Below are positions 1 through 8,300 of a stretch of DNA of 64,000 bases, piece after piece. Origin of the DNA: Burkholderiales bacterium. GTDB lineage: Bacteria; Pseudomonadota; Gammaproteobacteria; Burkholderiales; Burkholderiaceae_C. Under the pieces are notes generated by a model. The model was not told the DNA's origin and ran no database searches. It was given only the letters and a program-made list of their open reading frames with translations. Position 1 is the first letter of the stretch. Each line of letters begins with the position of its first letter. A program made the position numbers and the translations under genes. Where the stretch lies: contig JADJCH010000016.1 of the NCBI GenBank assembly GCA_016703325.1, positions 62,001-126,000 of the forward strand. The letters run 5' to 3'.

Positions 1-1911
1 GCCCGCTGGTGGCAGCACGTCTCTGCCAGCCGGCAGTTCGAAGAAAGAATCAGACGTCGCAGCAGGGCCACCTGGCACGTGCGGGTCAAGCGCGGCGACC
101 GTGGCGTCGACGTCCAGGTCCTTGAGCGAGTCGACGCCCGGCCGGCCGAATTCGTGGATGACCATTCCTCCAGGCTCGGGCCGGCGGCCCGTCAGTACCG
201 GAATGGCCGCCGGGCCACCACCACCCGGGGTACCGGGTCCGCCGGCCCCGCCGCCTCCGCCTCCACCAGCGCCGGTCCCAGCTGGTGTCGGGACCGTCAG
301 AAGCGAGGGAGGCGCTGGCGCCGTCGATGCCGCTGGTGGCGCGACGTGCTCCGGCGTGATGGCCGGTGAATGCGGCTGGTCCGCGGTCGAGTGCGGTGGG
401 CCGCCACCAACCGTAGGCACATCCACCTGACCCGCCGGCCGCGTGAAGTGCACATCCGGCGCGTCAGTAGCGGGCGGAGGAAGTTCGCGCAGACGACGCT
501 GAGTTGTTGGCGCACCATCGTCGGCAGGTGGTCGAGCTCGGCCGCCCAGCTGCGCGGCATGACCGCCCAGCCAGCCACCCAAGGCGCCACCAACCGCTCC
601 GCCGGCCGCCGAGAGCTCCTGCCCGCCGTCCTCGATCTCCCGCGGGTCCGCCTGTGAGGTGAAGCTGTGCAATGCTCGGAACAGCAGGATGCAGGGGTTG
701 AGCAGTTCATTGTTGATGTTGGTCAACGCCAAACTGACGACACCAACGCCCTCCCTGATCTCCTCGCATGTGACTGCCAATTCGCCCGCTGCAATGGCCA
801 CACCAGCGGTTGCACCAAAAGTGAAGAAGGCGAGCACACCTGCGCCAGCTGCGACACCGATGGCCACCGCCTCCACCACACCCACGATTCCGGTGATGAC
901 ATCCAGCACCTGAGTCGCAATATCGATGACCGCGCTCACAGAGGCGAGCGTATTGGCCAAGGTGTCGTAGGTGCCGTTCCCTTCACCGAACGCACCGATC
1001 GTCGCCGCCGTGGCATCCCAGTCTTGAGTCAGGAGGCCGTGCAAGGCCATGCCGCCACCGATGACCGGCCCCAATACCGGCACTGCACGCGTGACGAGAC
1101 CGATGCCCAGTCCCATCGCCGCACCAGAGGCGACACCTGATACAAACCCGCTGCCGACCTGCTCTGCGACGAACTGCGCCCGCAGATCCGACCCTGCGGC
1201 GCCGACATGTGCATCCGCCGCTGCCCAGCGTTGATGCTCGGCCAGCTCGATGTCGATGAGCACGAGGTCGCCGGTTTCCAGATCACCCGCGCCTGTCTGC
1301 GGGGCCTCCGGAACTACATCGCCGCCGACATCGCCCGACAGTTCCTCTGCGCTTGCGGTCGCCCCTTCTGCCCCTTCTCCTTCGTCGCGTCCCGCGCCAC
1401 CAGCCCCCTCCTCTTCACCGGCGGCCAGAGTCGGTTCACTGGCCACGCCGGCGCCATCTTCTTCAACACCTTCTTGACTCTGCGCGCGCGCATCAGGCCC
1501 TACTTGAGGGCTTTCGATGCCCTCGAAATCCGACGCCTGCGAAAACCCGGATGGGCTGGCCGGTGCACCGTCACTCGCCCGCGCTTCCTGCTGCTCCCCG
1601 TCAGCACCAACTGCAGAGCTGCTGGGGGAGTTCCCTCCACTTTCCGGCGTTCGCGCGTCCTGAGCCTCCATCACGGACCGCACCTCGTGTTGACCAATTT
1701 CTGTGGCCAGGCACTCAGCCTCTCCGCGATCTTCTGTTTGCTGCTGACCTTGGAGCGAGACGATGCGCGCTTGGACTCTGCTCTCCGTGCCGGCCGACAG
1801 ATAGCCAGGAACCCCCACCGAGGGCGAACGCATTGAGCTTCTCGGGCGTGCCTGTGATCGCGCGGGCGTTATGCTGCGTCGCGAGGCGGCGGACGTAATG
1901 CCGGTTGCCAT
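1..1911 (-). CDS. Putative CIS cargo/effector protein, partial (C-terminus beyond left edge)
   Basis: Frame open from an ATG at 1911 to the window edge, at least 637 residues, no stop. The start lies 2 nt after the AAA+ ATPase stop, so this is probably the last or a late gene of the CIS operon. Residues about 80-215 are acidic, Glu/Ser/Gly-rich and likely disordered. Residues about 250-460 form a long hydrophobic Gly/Ala/Val-rich region of the kind that carries membrane-inserting or packing helices in large secreted toxins. Residues about 470-575 are Pro-rich and end in a poly-Gly run. The visible C-terminal part (HEFGRPGVDSL and following) matches no family I know. No DUF4157-type HExxH motif is seen. 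Genes at this position, next to the Pvc15-type ATPase, often encode cargo, so effector is an inference; a structural protein remains possible. Confidence 0.6.
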   Translation of the reverse strand, partial: MATGITSAASRRSITPARSQARPRSSMRSPSVGVPGYLSAGTESRVQARIVSLQGQQQTEDRGEAECLATEIGQHEVRSVMEAQDARTPESGGNSPSSSAVGADGEQQEARASDGAPASPSGFSQASDFEGIESPQVGPDARAQSQEGVEEDGAGVASEPTLAAGEEEGAGGAGRDEGEGAEGATASAEELSGDVGGDVVPEAPQTGAGDLETGDLVLIDIELAEHQRWAAADAHVGAAGSDLRAQFVAEQVGSGFVSGVASGAAMGLGIGLVTRAVPVLGPVIGGGMALHGLLTQDWDATAATIGAFGEGNGTYDTLANTLASVSAVIDIATQVLDVITGIVGVVEAVAIGVAAGAGVLAFFTFGATAGVAIAAGELAVTCEEIREGVGVVSLALTNINNELLNPCILLFRALHSFTSQADPREIEDGGQELSAAGGAVGGALGGWLGGHAAQLGGRARPPADDGAPTTQRRLRELPPPATDAPDVHFTRPAGQVDVPTVGGGPPHSTADQPHSPAITPEHVAPPAASTAPAPPSLLTVPTPAGTGAGGGGGGGAGGPGTPGGGGPAAIPVLTGRRPEPGGMVIHEFGRPGVDSLKDLDVDATVAALDPHVPGGPAATSDSFFELPAGRDVLPPAG

Positions 1912-1913
1912 GT

Positions 1914-3800
1914 TCAGAGGCCCGGCGGTGGTTGCCTGCCGGCCTTCCGATACTCGGACTGAATGGCAGCCTGCAAGGTAGAGAACACGGGAGCTGCCGG
2001 ACCTTCCTGACCGCTGGCCGCAGCAAGAGAAGCACTCAAGATGTGGCCACCGGCGAGGTCACAACAGCCGGCGATGCGATTGAGTTGTGCATCGCTCAAG
2101 AGGTGGTTGGGCCCAAGGTGCGCCAGCCACAATGCTCGCCTCGCTTCCGCTTGCGGCAATGAAAAATCAATGACGACGTCAAGACGACGTGCGAAGGCCG
2201 TATCCAAACGTCCTCGGCTGTTGCTGGTCAGAATTGCGATGCCATCGAAGGCTTCGATTCGCTGCAGGAGGTAGTTGGTCTGCTGATTCGCGAATCGATC
2301 GTTGGAGTCGTTCACGTCGGTACGTCGCGCAAACAGCGAGTCCGCTTCATCGAAAAGCAGCACGACTTCGGCATGTTCAGCACGCGCAAACAACTGGGCC
2401 AGATTCTTTTCGGTTTCGCCGATGTACTTGCTGCTGACTGCTGCCAAGTCAACTCGATAGAGAGGCAAGCCAAGCTGCGTTGCCAGCCAGCCGGCGGCCA
2501 GCGTCTTACCGGTGCCCGACGGGCCCGCAAACAACGCTCGCACTCCCGGTTTGTAGCGGGCGCTTACCGACGGCCCCAGCACAGCTGCAATCAGTTCTCG
2601 GCTGCGGCAACGTACAACCAGGGCCTCCAGTGAGTCACGCAACTCCTTGGGCGCAACCAGCGCAGCGTCGCTCACCTCGTCGTCCAGACGCTGGGCCAGA
2701 GCCCCCAACTGCGAGCCCGGGCCTTGTCTTCTTGCGAAATGGAGGTCGGCTTGATTCGGCTGGAGCCGCCCTGCCAGTCTTGCTTGATGTTCAGTTGCCC
2801 GCGCCAGCTCCCTGATTTGCAGCATGCCTTGGCGACCCAACGAGCTTGGCCGGGGCCCATCGGGGAGCAGTTGAGTCCACAGGGTGTCGCGCTCCACCGG
2901 ATTTAGTAGAGGCACTCTCCAGGTGGGAAGCGCTCCTTCGCCCTCGGTGGTGACCGTGCCGTCCAATCCACAGACCACCAAGAACGGCCCATCAAAGCCA
3001 GGGACACGATTCACAACGCAGGTTTCCCCCGGTGCCGGGGCTGCATGGACAACCGGAAGCGCCTTCCTCAGCGACAACCAGGGCCCGATTCCACGCGGTG
3101 CTTCTCCATCGATCTTGAAGGCACGCAGACCCAGCTCTCGTGCGACCAAGGCAGCACCAAGCAAGGCCTCCTCCGGATGACCACTGCGCACGATCAGACC
3201 TGTGTGCGTATGGCGAAGTGCTGCGGCGTGCGCGTTGGCACCCTCCACGACCGACGGTGGAACCAGCAGATCGACTTTCAGTGGGCGGGTACCGGGCCAG
3301 TCGGTCTCCAGCCCTCGCAAAGCCAACACCAATGGTTCAGGAACCCAAAAGCTTCGTTCCGACAAGGGGCGAGTCGGATCTTCTTCCCATTGAAGAATCC
3401 CGAATCGGTGCGCATTTCCCTGCAGCAGCGCCAACAGTGCTCCGGGGAGGGGCAACTGATAGAGAAGGCCCAATGTCGGTCGAGCACCACCCACCGGAGA
3501 CTGCAACCAAGCCAGCACACGTGCGAGCATCGGATCCAACTCGACGGACACAGCAAGGGCAACTGCCAAGGTTTCAGCAGGATGCAGCGCCAACTGCTGC
3601 TGCAACGTGTGCAGCCCCAGATCCTCTGGCGGAGGCAGCGCACGCCACTGTTGCAGAGCATCGACAGGCACTGCAGCTTGCTGCGCTTGCAACCACACAG
3701 CCTCGGGCGCATCGCCGCTGGGTTTCGGCAGCAGTGCCAGAGCAATGCTGCAGAGGGGCCAGAGTCGTGTCTGGAGTGGCGCCGTTGAGGGCAGGCGCAT
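1914..3800 (-). CDS. AAA+ ATPase of contractile injection system (Afp15/Pvc15-type)
   Basis: 628 aa from ATG 3800; a GTG at 3806 overlapping the previous stop (GTGA) is an equally plausible start because GGAGG lies 4 nt before it. The C-terminal third is a classical AAA+ module: Walker A GPSGTGKT near residue 427, Walker B LLFDEADS near 485, sensor 1 (ILTSNSRG) and an arginine-finger segment (FARRLD). The N-terminal 400 residues are CIS-specific and lack a recognised domain. AAA+ proteins of this type are found in nearly all extracellular CIS loci, where Pvc15/Afp15 is thought to help assembly or cargo loading. It acts in the producing cell's cytoplasm and is not a structural part of the particle. 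Confidence 0.93.
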   Translation of the reverse strand: MRLPSTAPLQTRLWPLCSIALALLPKPSGDAPEAVWLQAQQAAVPVDALQQWRALPPPEDLGLHTLQQQLALHPAETLAVALAVSVELDPMLARVLAWLQSPVGGARPTLGLLYQLPLPGALLALLQGNAHRFGILQWEEDPTRPLSERSFWVPEPLVLALRGLETDWPGTRPLKVDLLVPPSVVEGANAHAAALRHTHTGLIVRSGHPEEALLGAALVARELGLRAFKIDGEAPRGIGPWLSLRKALPVVHAAPAPGETCVVNRVPGFDGPFLVVCGLDGTVTTEGEGALPTWRVPLLNPVERDTLWTQLLPDGPRPSSLGRQGMLQIRELARATEHQARLAGRLQPNQADLHFARRQGPGSQLGALAQRLDDEVSDAALVAPKELRDSLEALVVRCRSRELIAAVLGPSVSARYKPGVRALFAGPSGTGKTLAAGWLATQLGLPLYRVDLAAVSSKYIGETEKNLAQLFARAEHAEVVLLFDEADSLFARRTDVNDSNDRFANQQTNYLLQRIEAFDGIAILTSNSRGRLDTAFARRLDVVIDFSLPQAEARRALWLAHLGPNHLLSDAQLNRIAGCCDLAGGHILSASLAAASGQEGPAAPVFSTLQAAIQSEYRKAGRQPPPGL

Positions 3801-3802
3801 GT

Positions 3803-5353
3803 TCACAATGCCTCCCGATCAAAGTGAAACTGCACCACCCGCCCCAACCAGGGCAACCAGCCGAGATCACAGTCCAGCCCCAGGCGTCGCAAGCGCAGGT
3901 CGACATCGTCCAGGTGGAAGAACAGGTCGATGTGGGTGGGGGTGCAGGCGATGCGACCGGGCCGCAGCACCAGGCTGGCCAGGCCGATGCGGGCGTGGCG
4001 GCGCAGCCAGTGACGGCTGCGGGTGAGCCACAGCCGGGCCTCGGATTCCATGTCCGACGGCTCCATGGAGACCACGGGAGAGGCGGTCGGTGGGCACAGC
4101 GCCCAGGCCGGGTCGTCAGGCGGGACTCGCAAGCGCCGCAAGGCGCCCCGCAGCACAGCGCAGCTCAGCTCGCGTGGCGCCGTTCCCGCCGCTTCACAGG
4201 CGGAAGGGAGTCCCAGTCGAGCCAAGACCGGCAGCAGGAACATCAGGCCGGCGGCCCGGCTGATGGCGCCCAAGGGCAGCTCGCCCGGAGCAGCCGCGGC
4301 GGCTGGACGGGCCGCCAGTTCGCGGGTGAAGGGCTCGATCGGTTCGGCCACCTGGGCTCCGTCGGGGCGAACCTGGCGCTGATCGGGCTCGGGCCGGGCT
4401 TCGGTCGCGACGGGTGCGCGTTCCAGAGTGCCGGATGGAAGCAGTTGGAGGTTCAGTGAAGCATCGCGGTCGGTCGGCGCGCCGGTCGGTGCCACGGATG
4501 GGCGTGGAAGACACCCATCAACGGGTGCTGCCGGTGCATTCGCCACAGAGCCCTGAGCGGCGACGGACGAGAGGGCTCGCCTGTGACCTGCGTCGATTCC
4601 GGGGTGCTCCAGCGGACGGTGGTCCTGGTTTGCCGCCGCCGATGGTGAAGGTGCGCCCACCTGACCGGGCGGCACAGGTGCACCGGAGCCGTCCTGTCCG
4701 ACATTCGCAGGACTCGGTCCCGTCGAGTGACCCTGGCTGGCCGGGTCGGGGTGTAGAGCCGCCTGGCGCCTTGTGCCCGGTCGGCCGGCATCCGGGGCCG
4801 GCAACGCCGCAGCCTGTTGCTCGGCCTCGGTGAGCAAGGCACGCAGGAGGGCCTGCGTGTCCGCCTCATCCACGGCGGCGGCCCAGGCGGGCACGGCGAT
4901 CCGCGCTTCCGGCCAAGCACGCAAGGTGGACAGCATGGCCTGCAGGGCGTGGATCCGGGGCTGGCCCGGGCGCCACTCCGACACCGCTGCGCGCCAGTAC
5001 CAGGCGTCGCAGCGCTGCCCCCTCAGCAACCGGCGGGCCAGTTCGATGCGTGCATCCAGTGCGCTGGCGAAGTGCACCTGCTCGGCCTGCAAGGCGTCGC
5101 TGCCTGCACCGTCCACCCAGCGCGCAGCGGTTTCGGCAAAGCGCTGTTCGAGTCGGCGCGACAGTGCGGTGCTGTCCACCCCCTGCGGCAGGCGACCCAG
5201 GTTCAGGTGGCGCACCAGCAGCAGCCGCGCCCCCGGGTCCGGCAGGCTGGCGCAGCGCAGCGCGTCTTCCAACTGCGGCAGCCACCGGCGCAGGGCCGAT
5301 TCCTGCGCAGCGGTCACGCGCAGGTGCTGGATGGTGCGCAGGGAGGCGGACAT
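3803..5353 (-). CDS. CIS-cluster conserved protein of unknown function (516 aa)
   Basis: The protein has a helical N-terminal part (about 1-200), a Pro/Gly/Ala-rich linker (about 200-340) and a compact C-terminal part. The last 50 residues contain a distinctive stretch with THIDLFFHLDDVDLRLR followed by GWLPWLGR and a terminal FHFD, which looks like a conserved domain end. The gene overlaps the start of the AAA+ ATPase gene (TGA within GTGAAC), so the two are likely translationally coupled and may work together in assembly or loading. No catalytic motif, signal peptide or membrane segment is visible. I do not assign a biochemical function. Confidence 0.75.
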   Translation of the reverse strand: MSASLRTIQHLRVTAAQESALRRWLPQLEDALRCASLPDPGARLLLVRHLNLGRLPQGVDSTALSRRLEQRFAETAARWVDGAGSDALQAEQVHFASALDARIELARRLLRGQRCDAWYWRAAVSEWRPGQPRIHALQAMLSTLRAWPEARIAVPAWAAAVDEADTQALLRALLTEAEQQAAALPAPDAGRPGTRRQAALHPDPASQGHSTGPSPANVGQDGSGAPVPPGQVGAPSPSAAANQDHRPLEHPGIDAGHRRALSSVAAQGSVANAPAAPVDGCLPRPSVAPTGAPTDRDASLNLQLLPSGTLERAPVATEARPEPDQRQVRPDGAQVAEPIEPFTRELAARPAAAAAPGELPLGAISRAAGLMFLLPVLARLGLPSACEAAGTAPRELSCAVLRGALRRLRVPPDDPAWALCPPTASPVVSMEPSDMESEARLWLTRSRHWLRRHARIGLASLVLRPGRIACTPTHIDLFFHLDDVDLRLRRLGLDCDLGWLPWLGRVVQFHFDREAL

Positions 5354-5387
5354 GCTGCTGCGGTTGCCGGCTCAGCGGATCATTGGC

Positions 5388-8300
5388 TCAGCGCCCGAAC
5401 AGGCTGCGCCTGGCGCTGGCGGAGGACAGACTGACGGCAGCTTCCCGGTCAAAGTGCACTTTGCAGTCATCGCCCAAGTCCAGCCGTTCAGTGGCCTTGT
5501 GGATCACTCTGGCGGCCACCTCGCCCTGGCCCAGGTCCTCCACCTGCGCCCGCGCCACCACCTGGCCGCCGCGGTAGATCACCGCCTGCATGCCGATGCG
5601 CAGCTGGGCCGGGTCCAGCACCGTCAACGGGATGCGCTGGCCCAGGCTGACGCCGGTGACCGGACGGGCCATGCGGCCGGCGACGATGCGGTCCACCGGC
5701 GCGTGGCTGGCCAGCAGCAGGCACATGCGCACCACGTCGTTGATGAGGGCCACAGCCTGGGGCTGGCCGGGTTCGATCTGGTCGAACAGCCAGTCCACAT
5801 AGCTCTGCATCTGGCGGCGGTCAATGAAACCGATCTCCGGCCAGCGCGGCAGGCTCGCCAGGTTGCGCAGGTTGGGCGCCTCGTCGAACTCCGACAGCAG
5901 CTGTGCCCAGCCCAGCCGGACGATGGCGGGCACCGCGCAGAACTCCGCATGCAGGCAGGCCACGATGCTGCGGATCTGGTCCAGTTCGGTGGCCGCGGCC
6001 TTGGCCACATCGGCCCGGCCGTGTCCGCCGTCGGCCAGGTCCGCGAAGGACAGCACCTCCTCGGCCTCCTGGCGGATGGCCTGCCAGCTCAGGGGCTTCA
6101 ACTGATTCAGACTGAGGGACTGCAGTCGACTCAGCTTCGTTCCCAGCGTTTCTGCCTGGCGGCCGGACACCTTCAGCACGGCTGTGGCCAGTTTGCTGTT
6201 GTCGCGCGCTGCGGTGAGGAGGGGCATCGCCAACCCGGCCAGGGCTCGCTGCTGGGCGCTGTGCAGGGCGCGGATCAAGGGTTCGTGCCGGTCCAGCTTC
6301 TGCACCAGGGCAGGCATCTTCACAAACCAGCGTGCCGGGGCCTCCCGCACCACCCGCAGCATGTCCAGCAGCTCCTCCGGTACATCCGGGTGCTCGCGCA
6401 GGCAGGCCGGCACCGGCGCTTCCATCAGGCCCGGGTCCACCGCATGGGTGGGCGTGGCCAGCAGGTTGTCCACCTCGCGCGGGCGCATGTAGGCGAGGAA
6501 CTTCACCTCCTCATCGAGCACCTTCCGGCGGCGCGCGTTGACGGCGGCGACCCGGTCCTCCTCCTCCTGCAGCAAGGCGCGGGCGACGCTGACGTCGTGG
6601 CGGGATTCGGCGAGGTCTTCCTCGATGGTCCGGATCCGCGCGGCTGCGCCGGAGGCTGCCACCTGCAAGCGACCGAGCGCAACCTCGCAGACGGCCAGAG
6701 CGTTGCGGTAGACGGCAATGCGGGCCTCAAGCTGACGCAGGATCGCGACCGTGTGGTCCGACAGCGCCACTGCCTGCGTGAACATCGCAGCCACGTCCTC
6801 CGTGGTACTTCCCGTATTGGTCGTCGCTGGAGGCTGCAGGAGCTGCTCGAGCAGGACTGGGGAGTCGCTGAACTCCTTCAAGCTGCGCGAGGGCTTGTCG
6901 GCTGAGGGCAGAAACGGGTCGTCCTTGATGCCCTGGATGCGGAAATCGACGAACAACGCCGGTTCCGTGTGGTTGTCCTCCGCACTGAACTCTTGGTACA
7001 GAACTACCAAGGAAGAGACCGTGCGGTGCCGGTTCGCCAGAGCGTAGTCTCGCGCCTCGGTGGAGGGTGGCGTCTTGAGCCGAGCGGCAATGGTGGTGGT
7101 GCGCACCTCCGACAGACCGATCACGGGATTGGCGAAGACGATGCCGGGCGACGCATTGGGCGAGGCCAGCAGCCGTGTTGTCACCGAGGACATGGAGGCG
7201 CCTGCCATGGTCTGGATCGGCTTCGCGAACACACTAAAGTCGGTAAAAGTCCCCGCCGTCGTCATTGCTGCAGCGCGTGTACCAGCACTGGGGGCTGGGG
7301 GAGGCGGGGTCTTGGCCGCTGCAGTCGCCTTGACGCTGGCGAGGTAGTCCTTGATGCGGAGCTGAACCTCCGCCGCGTTGTCTCCCTGCGCAATCGCGGC
7401 CAGGGTCGGAGACACCGCCAGGCGGGTGGCATCACTGGCACTGAGCATCATCTGCCGGATGCGGTGCATGTCCACCTGCATGTGGGCAAAGCCGAAGTCG
7501 GTGATGTCGTCGGCACGATCGATTCGACGCTTCAGGTACTCCGCAAAGCCGGAAAGTCCGCGCAGCACCAGTTGCGACTGCTCGTGGCCCGACAGGCTGC
7601 GGATCACGGGGTCCGACGTCAATTCGTTGAAAGCCAGCACGGTGCCAATGCGGGAGGCGGGGGTGGGACGCAGCACTTCACTGCCTCGCTGCAGCACAGG
7701 CAGTGCCGAGAGAAGCGCGACAGGTGTCGGGCTGGGTGCGCCGTCGGCGGAAATTTGGCTCGGCCAGATGCGCGTGGACGAACCCGCTGAGCCGCCTGAT
7801 ACGACGCTGATATCGGAGAACGCAACCGTGCCGCCGAAGGCCAGGAGCTGAATGCTGGTGACCTCGAAGAGAGCGTTGTTGTTCACCGCTGAGGGCTTGG
7901 GCAGGAAAACTTCCAGGCGCTGCCAGCGGCCGGTCGACGGCAAGGGACCCATGGCGCGATAAAGATCGGCGGAGCCCTGAGTCGTGCCCGGAAGCGCCTG
8001 TTCGAGTTCTTTGTTGTGCTCCTCTCCCCAAGAGCGATGAACTGAGCAAGTCCAGATCCGGGGGAAGATGACGGAAATGCGGGGCAATATGGGTACTGCA
8101 AGGACGGGGGCGGCCAACGATGCAACCGGCGCCGGTGCATTGGAGAGCACCACCGGGGCAGGAGTCGGGGCGGGGACCGGTGGATTGGGCACGGTTCCCG
8201 TGACGGCCACCCAAAGCGATCTGGGTGGCGTCAGCTCATCGAGATAGACCCAAATCTGCAGTCGATCGGCTTTGGACTCGTCCAAGTCCAAGTGCAACTG

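Noticed and set aside
1..1911. DUF4157 metalloprotease-like cargo
   Set aside because: This family is common in CIS loci, but no HExxH or DUF4157 pattern occurs in the visible part of the protein.
4773..6905. Long plus-strand frame (710 codons) opposite the 516- and 1722-aa genes
   Set aside because: A high-GC shadow: it spans the ends of two real minus-strand genes and its translation is Gln/His/Arg-rich with no recognisable domain.
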